NCBI GenBank assembly: GCA_903859705.1
Contig: CAIONQ010000032.1
Span: forward strand, 1 to 64,000
From: an uncultured Chthonomonas sp.
GTDB taxonomy: Bacteria > Armatimonadota > Chthonomonadetes > Chthonomonadales > Chthonomonadaceae
Reading direction: 5' to 3'
Length of the DNA stretch: 64,000 nucleotides
The notes under the pieces were generated by a model that was given only the letters and a program-made list of their open reading frames with translations, was not told where the DNA came from and ran no database searches. How positions within the stretch are numbered: position 1 is the stretch's first letter; every line of letters begins with the position of its first letter. Positions 9,562-17,891 of this stretch are shown in pieces. Made by a program: the position numbers and the translations under genes.

Positions 9562-9619
9562 ACAACGCACATCTTATTCCTAATAATCAGGATCTGTATC
9601 GTCACAGAAACGTTATGGC

Positions 9620-9651
9620 AATCACACCCGACTAATATAGCGGGTGTGATT
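9620..9651. repeat. second hairpin in the same intergenic region
   Basis: Arms AATCACACCCG and CGGGTGTGATT form a perfect 11-bp stem. CTA/TAG pairs extend it inside, past one bulged A. It lies 45-76 bases before the ATG of the TPR-like gene and could act as an operator or a leader structure. Confidence 0.6.
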
Positions 9652-9695
9652 GATGGCTGCCTTTCCACACGCCATAATCTGTATGGAGGTTAAGG

Positions 9696-10634
9696 ATGAT
9701 TAAACGGACTTGTATGCCATTTCTGGCTCTCCTTCTCCTTGTAACGGGCGCAAGCCGGAGCATTGCACAAATGAGTGCATTTGGCACATATATCAACCTC
9801 TCCGGAATTCCAGAGTGCTTTAGTTCACCCGTTGCTTGGATTGGCATGGGTAAATTAGGTCCCGTAAATGAAGAGTTGAAGCACGCATATGAGTTGAGTT
9901 ACGACCACCCGGATGCTGCCAGAAAGCTGTTCAGAAAGCTTCAGACCTTGAATCCGGAGGAACCGTTAGCATTTATTGGGGAAACTCAGCTTACCAAAAT
10001 GCGCGGACTGCCGTTAGCCATCCACCGATACAAATCGTTGTTGACTGCTGCAATGGGGTATCCACGCCGAGAAGCGGCCCTGTGCTTTGCAATTGGCAAT
10101 GCCATGAATACTCTGCAAGAATGTGAGTGGCTTAACGCCGAGAAGTATACTTTTACAGACGAACCACGCAAATGTCTGCTCAAAGCCATTAACCTCGCGC
10201 CCGATAACATAGTCTATCGTCTCGGTCTTGCAGAGATTGATACGGTCGACGTTCATCAAAACTCTCACGAAGCACGCTTCCAGTACGAATCTGCTATCAA
10301 ACTCCGCCCTGAACTGAAGCAAGCACTTCTTTACTTGCATGCTGAAACGTGGGACCTGCCATTACCCAGAACTCCAGAACAAATAAAAAAGCTAAAATCC
10401 AGGAACTCCAATGCCGAGCTTGTGAGGCCGCAAAATCCCGAACAAGCCATATCCGAGTTAAAGCACCTCACCGTAGAATATCCCAAATTCCATTGGAGCT
10501 ATCAGTTAATCTCGGATAACTATGCAATCCTCGGCAATAAAGCCGAAGCAGATAAATACCGCATCTTACTGAACACATTAGTAACTGATAACGCAGCAAG
10601 CCGCAGGCAGAATAAGCGCAAGCCTGCGGAATAA
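9696..10634 (+). CDS. secreted TPR-like protein of unknown function
   Basis: 312 residues, preceded by GGAGG at six bases. A signal peptide (FLALLLLVTGASRSIAQ) is followed by helical pairs that look like tetratricopeptide repeats: HPDAARKLFRKLQTLNPEEP, the stretch around LGLAEIDTVDVHQNSHEARF, YESAIKLRPELKQALLYLHA and EQAISELKHLTVEYPKF. TPRs mediate protein-protein contacts; nothing here indicates catalysis. The C-terminus is Lys/Arg-rich (ASRRQNKRKPAE). It stands alone between a divergent operon and a convergent PEP-CTERM gene. I do not recognise a specific family. Confidence 0.65.
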   Translation: MIKRTCMPFLALLLLVTGASRSIAQMSAFGTYINLSGIPECFSSPVAWIGMGKLGPVNEELKHAYELSYDHPDAARKLFRKLQTLNPEEPLAFIGETQLTKMRGLPLAIHRYKSLLTAAMGYPRREAALCFAIGNAMNTLQECEWLNAEKYTFTDEPRKCLLKAINLAPDNIVYRLGLAEIDTVDVHQNSHEARFQYESAIKLRPELKQALLYLHAETWDLPLPRTPEQIKKLKSRNSNAELVRPQNPEQAISELKHLTVEYPKFHWSYQLISDNYAILGNKAEADKYRILLNTLVTDNAASRRQNKRKPAE

Positions 10635-10714
10635 CCCTTCACCAACACTGCCTAACAATATCGCAAGACATCGGGGATCCGATCTACATTGCTGTAACAA
10701 GTAATGAGGTAGCT

Positions 10715-10743
10715 GGCACCTCAAACCGGTTGTTTGAGGTGCC
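10715..10743. terminator. hairpin between convergent genes
   Basis: A perfect 12-bp stem (GGCACCTCAAAC pairing with GTTTGAGGTGCC) with the loop CGGTT sits between the ends of the TPR-like gene and the PEP-CTERM gene. There is no U-tract on either side, so termination is inferred from position and stem strength. Confidence 0.6.
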
Positions 10744-10758
10744 CAACTGGGGGGCGAA

Positions 10759-11592
10759 TTAACCCACTGCAACTGGGAATTTGCCTGGCCGCCGCTTCCT
10801 TAACAGGCTGAGCACGCAGGTTAGGCCTGCGGCGCAAAGCGCTATTGGCCCCGGCTCCGGTGTATCGGCGTTGCCATAAACGTCAACTGAGAAGTTATCG
10901 TAATACACGCTGGTACCACGATTTGAGCCAAAGCTTGCAGTTGAATTAGAACCGACGAAACCAAAATCGATAGCACTGCCAGCATAAGTAAAATCTGGGT
11001 GCTCGACGCCAAATTGGCTTGCATTAGGTCCCCACAGATAAAAGTCTCCTGCAGTCAAACTCGTGTATGAATTGGCCGTCCACGAACCCGAAGTTAGATA
11101 TCCAACTTTCAACAGGTAGGTTTTGCCGCTCTGTTCAAGGGCAAAGGTGCTACCCTGTGCAGCGCCAATGTTCTGATCCCCCGCACCGGTCCATGTATTG
11201 TTATTTAAACTGTCGATAGCCATTGAAACCGTAGTGATTGCCCCCTGTGTTGCCGGGTTGTACTCATGCGTTTTGTCGAAGGCAAACTCAGTTAATGATG
11301 ATGAGTGTCCATCCTGGCTGATAGGCGACCAGGATGCCACATGGGTTGTAATCATGAGCGTGTTACCAGATGGGTTGCCATCCGACGAGTGCCCGGATAT
11401 CACATCGGCACCTCCCGATCCAGTATTCCCATCCGAGTAGTTTCCCGACTGAACATCAATACCACTCCAATCATTATCGTGAAAGGAGGAATTGATCGTT
11501 TGTCCTATTGCGGGGCAAGCCAGCATTGCAGCAAGGGCAATTGTTGTAACAGTTGTTTTGACTGTTTGCTTTGATACGAGGTGCGATTTCAT
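10759..11592 (-). CDS. PEP-CTERM sorting domain protein, Ser/Gly/Asn-rich
   Basis: 277 residues. A signal peptide (TTIALAAMLACPAIGQ) is followed by a beta-rich low-complexity body (SGHSSDGNPSGNTLMI, FYLWGPNASQFGVEHPDF, TSVYYDNFSVDVYGNAD) and a canonical PEP-CTERM tail: PEPGPIALCAAGLTCVLSL, then RKRRPGK. PEP-CTERM proteins are recognised by an exosortase at the inner membrane and sent to the surface or extracellular matrix. No exosortase gene is in the window. GGAGGA lies about eight bases ahead of the ATG. The region between signal and tail could be a concanavalin-like or carbohydrate-binding domain, but I cannot name it. Confidence 0.85.
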   Translation of the reverse strand: MKSHLVSKQTVKTTVTTIALAAMLACPAIGQTINSSFHDNDWSGIDVQSGNYSDGNTGSGGADVISGHSSDGNPSGNTLMITTHVASWSPISQDGHSSSLTEFAFDKTHEYNPATQGAITTVSMAIDSLNNNTWTGAGDQNIGAAQGSTFALEQSGKTYLLKVGYLTSGSWTANSYTSLTAGDFYLWGPNASQFGVEHPDFTYAGSAIDFGFVGSNSTASFGSNRGTSVYYDNFSVDVYGNADTPEPGPIALCAAGLTCVLSLLRKRRPGKFPVAVG

Positions 11593-12227
11593 GACTGGTG
11601 TCCTCCGTGCTTCACGTCAGGGTATTAAATTGCCGTAATCGGCGAGTTGGAGCAGAAGCTGACGTTTTTGTAGATGCAACTCTTAACTGGCACGAAACAT
11701 GGAATGATATATTCCGATTGGTTCCGGCCGTAGAGTTCTGGCGAGCGCAGTTTTTTCGTGTTGAGCATGCCGGTGTATACGCACATGCCAACAACGCATA
11801 TGTGTCACCCGGAGTGCTTAGCCCACAGCGTTCCAACCCGAAAATGGTAGCAACACAACCTCCTCTGTGTCTGGCCTCAGATTGCCATCGTGCACTATCC
11901 GGGATTGATGCTATCAGCCACCGTGTACATGTATTAGGGTTAGCAGCACAGGGTATCCACCGTAAAATTGCCAGCAGTTGCCTTTGCGTTAAGCTATACC
12001 GAACGCACTCAGCTCTTTACCCTGTTAATTGATAAAGCTCTGAATGGTACGGATAAAGCCTGCACGGATTTGAGCGCCCCCTACAGACCGAGTTATGCAC
12101 CAGGCCATGCCGTTTGCCAGATTATCTGTCTCCATTTGAATTTTAAAGGCTTAAGCGTCACGAAACCGTCATAAAAATACAGCAAAACCAATACACGGCA
12201 GATTTTTTCTATAAGGCACGATTATTT
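11593..12227. other. gene-free intergenic region
   Basis: About 635 bases between the start of the PEP-CTERM gene and the end of the SARP-type regulator, both on the minus strand. A GTG-initiated open frame of 144 codons (11598-12032, plus strand) shows no domain, no ribosome site and Cys/His-rich, non-coding-like composition. The left part should carry the PEP-CTERM promoter. The right end (12170-12240) is AT-rich. Confidence 0.5.
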
Positions 12228-14180
12228 TTAAACTTTATTTACTGATTTCAGGCACGTAAGTGCAGCTCTTGCTTTCGCTACGGTGCCCGGATCGAGATCT
12301 GGCTCCAGCATCCGAAGTGCGCTTCGTAGGAGGGCTCTTGCTTCCAATGCATCGCCTTTTTGCTGCTTTATGGCAGCAAGGGCCACCAGGCATTGCGCTT
12401 CGCCAACAGGGTCGGTAGCATCCATGCGGATTTCAAGGGAAATGCGGAGGTCTTGTTCAGCCTCGGCAACCCTGCCCTGTTTCATGCTGATTTCCGCGAG
12501 CCAGAAGCGGCAGTTTGCCACATTAAGCGCCAGCGAACTGTTGGCAACAAAATATGCTTCGGCCGCACGCAATGTAGCGGAAGCCTCTTTGTAGTCTCCG
12601 ATCGCGATCAGAATTTCGGATTGGAATACGCGAGTAAGTGCAACACTCATGTGATCGCCTGATGCTCGATACTTCTCCAGCAAAATGTCGGATTGACGGA
12701 GTGCAGATTCATGTTCGCCAGAGTGATGCAGCGCAACAATCAACAGGTTGGGCGCATCAAATGGGTCCTGTGAATTGTCAATTGCACATTTGATGGACAG
12801 TGAGTACCACTCAACTGCCTCAGCAAACTGATTGCACTCTGCATAATATCTGCCAATACATTTGCTGCAAAACGCTGCGGTATCGGGAGTATCTGCAAAC
12901 CCACCTGCAACATTAACTGCCCAGGGTAACATTCTTGCAGCTTCTTCTAACCTACCTGCCGCACGCAGCATTGCAAATAAGTAGACACTGTTCATGCTGC
13001 CTTGCTGGTCTTTTACCCAATCAACACTCAGGTGTATCTGATCTTCGATATCAAGCGCACAAATCTGCGGCTCCGCTACTTTCGGCAAATCTGGATAAAC
13101 AATACAATCAAGCCAATGTACACATCGATCGAGCCGCACCTGGTTTACTGCTCCCATTGTGCGCGCATAAGATGATGAACTATCTCGGAAGAACTCAGAA
13201 ATAGCAGGCAGAAGAACGTATCTTCCATCTACATGTCTGTCGATCAGGTTATCATTTACCAGTTGTTCGATCACTGGCACGTGTAACTGTACAAGGTGCC
13301 ATGCTGTATTGGCGGTAAATGGTGCGCGAATGCATGCCAGGCGTTGAAGTGCTGCGCGTCTTGCACTGGGTAGTTGCTTAATATGGCTTGAGAGCGCTTT
13401 TTCAAACACAACTCTTTCCCGGGCCGGCAACGGGCCAGCACTCAGCCCACGGTCTCGCAACTTTGAGATAGCTGTTTCAAAGCTATCGAGCGATGCCAGG
13501 GTTTCAGGCACGAGAGGTCGCTTGATGACTGAGCCAAGCCTGAGCAGTTCCCCATCCAGATCGGCCCTATCTGGACGAATTGCACGCAACCTGCACAATG
13601 TATCAAACGCAGACTCCAGTTGCCCGGCTTGAGTATGTGCCCTATACAGCAACATCAAACAGCTATCTATCAACACACTTACCCTGCTGCGCTGTAAGGA
13701 AAGCCATGCAAAGCCTGCATCGTCCTCCGGCACCACACCTTCCAGCAGGTCGCCAGAGACAAGGGACTCCGCTCTCGAAAGTAGTTCGATACGCGAATCC
13801 AGATCGTGATCCGGCAGCGTGTTTGCCAGTTTTATCAATTGCTGCAGTTCCTGAATGTCAGTAGTGAACCATTCAGAATTCAGATACACAAAGTCTCTAT
13901 CTGCGATAACTGCATCTACTCCAAAACAGCTCCTGTAACTCGATATGGCCTGTCGCAACCCATGCCGTGGATTAGATGTTGTGCCCCAAAATCTTTCCGA
14001 TAGCACACTTCGGGCTGTAGCCTTATCCGGTTGACTCAGGCTTGTGCCGGTGTCAGCGATCAATAGATTTGCAAGTGCGCCCCACGCGGCACGAGACCGC
14101 AAGGATGCCGTTTCACTTCCTCGGTGCGCTCGAGGGATGCCAAGAAGAGTGATTTGCCAACGGTCACAGCCAGAATTCAT
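12228..14180 (-). CDS. SARP/BTAD-type transcriptional regulator with TPR C-terminus
   Basis: 650 residues. The N-terminal 90 or so (WQITLLGIPRAHRG, then SRAAWGALANLLIAD, and RHGLRQAISSYRSCFG) have the pattern of the OmpR-like winged helix of AfsR/SARP regulators. Residues of about 110-230 are a bacterial transcriptional activation domain (AESLVSGDLLEGV, FAWLSLQRSRVSVLIDSC, LESAFDTLCRLRAIRPDRAD). The C-terminal half is a row of TPR-like helix pairs (ALRQSDILLEKY, LRAAEAYFVANSSLAL, RVAEAEQDLRISLEIRMDA). A middle NTPase domain is not evident: I see no P-loop. The start has no good ribosome site and may be translationally linked to the HEAT gene 53 bases upstream. Target genes are unknown. Confidence 0.75.
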   Translation of the reverse strand: MNSGCDRWQITLLGIPRAHRGSETASLRSRAAWGALANLLIADTGTSLSQPDKATARSVLSERFWGTTSNPRHGLRQAISSYRSCFGVDAVIADRDFVYLNSEWFTTDIQELQQLIKLANTLPDHDLDSRIELLSRAESLVSGDLLEGVVPEDDAGFAWLSLQRSRVSVLIDSCLMLLYRAHTQAGQLESAFDTLCRLRAIRPDRADLDGELLRLGSVIKRPLVPETLASLDSFETAISKLRDRGLSAGPLPARERVVFEKALSSHIKQLPSARRAALQRLACIRAPFTANTAWHLVQLHVPVIEQLVNDNLIDRHVDGRYVLLPAISEFFRDSSSSYARTMGAVNQVRLDRCVHWLDCIVYPDLPKVAEPQICALDIEDQIHLSVDWVKDQQGSMNSVYLFAMLRAAGRLEEAARMLPWAVNVAGGFADTPDTAAFCSKCIGRYYAECNQFAEAVEWYSLSIKCAIDNSQDPFDAPNLLIVALHHSGEHESALRQSDILLEKYRASGDHMSVALTRVFQSEILIAIGDYKEASATLRAAEAYFVANSSLALNVANCRFWLAEISMKQGRVAEAEQDLRISLEIRMDATDPVGEAQCLVALAAIKQQKGDALEARALLRSALRMLEPDLDPGTVAKARAALTCLKSVNKV

Positions 14181-14233
14181 TTACAGGTCCAGATAAACGG
14201 TCGTCAACCCTGGCTATACAGTAAGGCCAGCGA

Positions 14234-15211
14234 TTATTCTTTTTCGTGCTTCACTCGCTCCAATATGAGCCTTGGTGCACCATTATGCATGGTGCTTTTC
14301 CAATTTGCCATTTCAGTTAGAGCAGGTAATGCCTTCTTGCGGATTGCTGCATAAACAGCGCTATCCGGCTTTTGCGTAAGCATCATCAACACCATAGTGC
14401 CTTTGTTTCTATCGGTCCAGATAGGTGAGTTCACCATTTCTATAAAGGGATCTGGCGAGATGCGGATTTGCTTTTCCGGGTTGCTGTTTGCATAGTTGGC
14501 AATCACACCGATGGCGCGTGTGGCGTTATTTCTAACCTCTTCATCTGCATCATTTACAGCACCTAACAGGCAATCCGCCGCTGCGCGCTTGTCCGGGGAA
14601 TACCCCACCACCTGAGCCGCAAGGGCACGGTGGTGTGCATCCGAGCTTTTCATTAGCACATCCCGTAGCAGGGCGAAGTGCTCTGAGGCAAAATGCAAAT
14701 ACCCCTGTTGCACGGCACGCATATCGGGATTGTGCGCCAGGGCATGCCCCTGACTGTCGTCTTCGGTGAGGTCACCAGACACCGCAGCCGCAATCAGTGC
14801 CTTTTCAAATCTCCTATTGGCGGCAATAAGCTCCTCTGGCAGACGAACATTCCCTGTTGGGGCCGGACGATAGGCTGGTTTTATGCCGCCCACTTCCTGA
14901 ATGCCCACATAAAGAATTGCGCGCCCCGCATCGCAGCAAACGCCAGAAATATGCACATTCTGTACGCCAGGCAGCGCCTTTAGCCGCGTGGTAGCAGCTG
15001 CCTTAACGGTATCGTCGGGGATAGCATCTCCCTCCTTAATTCCGAGGGCCTTGCGCAGTGCCACTGAGCTTAATTTATGGTTACCATAGAAATCAACAAT
15101 GCCAATAGGCGGTATCTGCTGCAAACCAAATGCGGCTGCACTAACAGCGGTAATACCCATTACCGCCAGCATAATCGCCTTCCGTTTTCCAGCATTTTGT
15201 ATTTTAATCAA
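14234..15211 (-). CDS. exported protein with POTRA/FtsQ-like domain fused to HEAT repeats
   Basis: 325 residues from a TTG start (AAGGAG nine bases upstream). A signal or anchor helix (AIMLAVMGITAVSAAAF) is followed at about 33-103 by a POTRA-like unit: IGIVDFYGNHKLSSVALRKA, KEGDAIPDDTVKAAATTRL, LPGVQNVHISGVCC, and RAILYVGIQEV. Residues of about 170-320 contain HEAT-like repeats (HALAAQVVGYSPDKRAAADC, DADEEVRNNATRAIGVIANY). POTRA domains normally sit in outer-membrane assembly proteins or FtsQ, but there is no beta-barrel or cytokinesis gene here. HEAT repeats provide protein-binding surfaces. It lies directly upstream of the SARP-type regulator in the same orientation. Function unknown. Confidence 0.7.
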   Translation of the reverse strand: MIKIQNAGKRKAIMLAVMGITAVSAAAFGLQQIPPIGIVDFYGNHKLSSVALRKALGIKEGDAIPDDTVKAAATTRLKALPGVQNVHISGVCCDAGRAILYVGIQEVGGIKPAYRPAPTGNVRLPEELIAANRRFEKALIAAAVSGDLTEDDSQGHALAHNPDMRAVQQGYLHFASEHFALLRDVLMKSSDAHHRALAAQVVGYSPDKRAAADCLLGAVNDADEEVRNNATRAIGVIANYANSNPEKQIRISPDPFIEMVNSPIWTDRNKGTMVLMMLTQKPDSAVYAAIRKKALPALTEMANWKSTMHNGAPRLILERVKHEKE

Positions 15212-15367
15212 CAGGAACCACTCCTTACCATTTCTCGCTTGCTCTGTTTAGATTACCACCTGCAACCGCCCCACTGGATGGAACCCGAAAACTGGGAAGG
15301 TTCACAATTGCTGATCATCGAACTGATGATCATAGCCACTCTCCGAACGAATCGATGAGGATACACA

Positions 15368-17776
15368 ATGCCCTGGCACATATTGGCGATGCATAAAAAC
15401 AGGAATGTGAATGCGTCTCAGTTTTGGATTCGAATGCTGCGAATATCAAGAGCCGTGTGCCTGGTGAGCGTTGCCTTTGCCCATGCCAATACGCTGGCAT
15501 TGGCCCATGCAGACCCAACAGAGCCTGCACCACAAGTGAAGGCACAACCATTTGCCCTGCAGGATGTGCGCCTTACAGGCGGCCCGCTTAAAGCTGCGCA
15601 GGATATTGGTGGCAAATACCTCCTGAGCCTGAGCGCCGATCGCCTGCTTTCACGCTTCAGGGGAGAAGCGGGCCTTAAACCCAGGGCACCCCAGTATCCA
15701 GACTGGGAAGACAAAATATTGCCAGGTGTGGGTGCTAGCTTCTATCTTTCCGGGTTGGCACGAATGGCTGCAGTAACCGGAGATCGCCGCTACTACAACC
15801 GGCTTGTGTACATGATTGACGAGCTGGAAACATGCCAGAAAGCCAACAAAGATGGCTTTTTGCTGGCGACGGTAGGCGCACGTAAATTTGTTGAACAGAT
15901 AGAGCGCGGCGACATAAGGTACACGGGTGGGTGGCTATTAAACGATAGGCCAGAGCCTTATTATGCACTGGAGAAGCTATTTTCCGGATTGCGCGATGCC
16001 TACCGCGTCGCTGGCATACGAAAGGCACTTACAATAGAGGTCTCACTTGCAGATTGGCTTGCCAGGCACATGGCTCACCTCTCTGATGCGCAACTACAGC
16101 ACATAATGGCCTGTGAATACGGCGGCATGAATTGGGTGCTTGCAGACCTGTATGCAGATACAGCTAAGGCAAGCTATCTGGTGATGTCTCGAAGGTGGGA
16201 CGACAAAGAGATCCTCGATCCACTTTCTCGCGGCATCGATTGCCTGCCGGGGCATCATGCAAACACGCAATTCCCCAAGATATCTGGCCTTGCTGCGAGG
16301 TATACCGTTGCGGGTGCCGCCAGTGATTTAGTAACAGCCAGCTTCTTCTGGGATAGAGTGGTATACCACCACACCTACGCCTCGGGAGGCAACAGCGATG
16401 GGGAGCACTTCGGCCCCCCAGATAAGCTGAATGACAGGCTGAGCCCCGCAACCACCGAAAGTTGCAACGTGTACAACATGCTGCGCCTAACGCAATTGCT
16501 TTACAGTATAGAACCCCGGGCAGAATACGCCGAATATGTGGAACGGGCCCTTCTAAACCATGTGCTTTCTGCTCAACATCCTGATGGCCGCGTGTGCTAC
16601 TACTTGCGGCTTGGACCAGGAGCCGAAAAGCATTACGAAACCCTTCAAAACAACTTTAGCTGCTGCGTTTGCAGCAGCATGGATAGCTACGCTAAGATCG
16701 CGGATTACATCTATGCGCACGATTCCGATGGCATCTTTGTAAACCTGTTCGCGCCATCAACCGTGAAGTGGGCACAAAAGAGTGTGGCACTTACACAGGA
16801 AACTGACTTTCCCAATAACTCATCTGTGAAAGTTATTGTTCAGACACTTCGCCCCACAAATATGGCTCTGAGAATACGATGCCCGAAGTGGGCCGGAAAT
16901 GGGTTCGGCGTATCGGTTAATGGCATTGACAAGGGGGTAGTGGGTGTACCCGGCAACTACCTTGCGCTGAGCCGTACATGGCGTAACGGAGACTATGTTG
17001 AGTTTAAACTGCCAATGCCCTTGCACACCGAGCCAATACCAGACAACGCTGCTCGCATTGCGATTTTTAAAGGCCCTGTTTTGCTGGCGGGCATGTTATC
17101 ACCAGCCAACAAGACCAACGGCCTGCCTTATATTGTTGACAACAACATGAACAACGCTATCAAACACATCACCGCTACCAGTGCCCGGTGCAAATTTGCA
17201 GCAAATGATCAGCAAGTAACTGTTCCGCTTGTTCCGTTTTATTCAGTGCACAATGGCAGCTACCAGGTTTACTGGGATGTTGTTACGCCAGCACAGCTGC
17301 AAGCCCGCCAGGCAGTTGTAGCGGCCGAAGCTGCACGGAACAAACAGCTGGATGCACAGACAACGGATATGGTGAGGATTGGCGATGAGGCATCCGAAAA
17401 AACACACGGTTTTGCCGGCGAACACAGCAACACCGGGTATGGTGCGTACGGAACGCACCTGGAAACCCGCTGGCGAGATGCGCAGGGATGGTTTAGCTAC
17501 CGCCTGAAGGTAGGTGGCGGTAAACCGCTGAGTGTGAGGGGCACCTACTGGGGCGGTGAACTTGGCGCGCGCACCTTTAATATCCTGCTTGATGGCGTAA
17601 AGATAGGTGAACAGAAGCTAGATAACACCCGCCCGGGCGAATTCTACAACGTACTTTACCCAATCCCACCCGCGCTAATAAAGGGCAAAACAATCGTAAC
17701 GGTGCGGTTTGAGGCTCACCCTGGCAACACTGCGGGCGGCCTTTTCGGGCTTAGAATAGTGGGTGAAGAGGCATAG
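15368..17776 (+). CDS. GH127 beta-L-arabinofuranosidase-like enzyme (DUF1680)
   Basis: 802 residues; GAGGA stands just before the ATG, although a signal peptide starting at the later MLRISRAVCLVSVAFAHA is also plausible. The body matches GH127/DUF1680: LTGGPLKAAQDIGGKYLLSL, PGVGASFYLSGLARMAAVTG, NVYNMLRLTQLLYSIEP and CCVCSSMDSYAKIADYIY. GH127 uses a zinc-bound cysteine nucleophile; the matching glutamate and cysteine of TTESCN (about 363-365) and the cysteine pair of SCCVC (about 431) are present. The last 130 residues (HSNTGYGAYGTHLETRW onward) form a jelly-roll accessory module as in DUF6805. It probably releases L-arabinose from plant arabinans or arabinosylated proteins. It starts the carbohydrate island. 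Confidence 0.88.
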   Translation: MPWHILAMHKNRNVNASQFWIRMLRISRAVCLVSVAFAHANTLALAHADPTEPAPQVKAQPFALQDVRLTGGPLKAAQDIGGKYLLSLSADRLLSRFRGEAGLKPRAPQYPDWEDKILPGVGASFYLSGLARMAAVTGDRRYYNRLVYMIDELETCQKANKDGFLLATVGARKFVEQIERGDIRYTGGWLLNDRPEPYYALEKLFSGLRDAYRVAGIRKALTIEVSLADWLARHMAHLSDAQLQHIMACEYGGMNWVLADLYADTAKASYLVMSRRWDDKEILDPLSRGIDCLPGHHANTQFPKISGLAARYTVAGAASDLVTASFFWDRVVYHHTYASGGNSDGEHFGPPDKLNDRLSPATTESCNVYNMLRLTQLLYSIEPRAEYAEYVERALLNHVLSAQHPDGRVCYYLRLGPGAEKHYETLQNNFSCCVCSSMDSYAKIADYIYAHDSDGIFVNLFAPSTVKWAQKSVALTQETDFPNNSSVKVIVQTLRPTNMALRIRCPKWAGNGFGVSVNGIDKGVVGVPGNYLALSRTWRNGDYVEFKLPMPLHTEPIPDNAARIAIFKGPVLLAGMLSPANKTNGLPYIVDNNMNNAIKHITATSARCKFAANDQQVTVPLVPFYSVHNGSYQVYWDVVTPAQLQARQAVVAAEAARNKQLDAQTTDMVRIGDEASEKTHGFAGEHSNTGYGAYGTHLETRWRDAQGWFSYRLKVGGGKPLSVRGTYWGGELGARTFNILLDGVKIGEQKLDNTRPGEFYNVLYPIPPALIKGKTIVTVRFEAHPGNTAGGLFGLRIVGEEA

Positions 17777-17891
17777 TAACGCCGGAGGCACTATCTCGCA
17801 ACTCGCGACTGTTTCTCCACCGTATGGCATAATTTACACGAACTAACCAATGTAAGCACCGTTTATTGCTCGTTAACAGGAACCCATTTCT

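Noticed and set aside
9650-9678. TTGATG and CATAAT at 17-base spacing before the TPR-like gene
   Set aside because: The expected transcript start would fall on the ribosome site, leaving almost no leader; not convincing.
11688-11710. TGGCACG followed by ATGGA, resembling half of a sigma54 promoter
   Set aside because: The second element should be TTGCA/T and is not, and the strand points away from the PEP-CTERM gene it might serve.
11598-12032. 144-codon open frame between the PEP-CTERM gene and the SARP-type regulator
   Set aside because: GTG start without ribosome site, unusual Cys/His/Arg composition and no recognisable domain.
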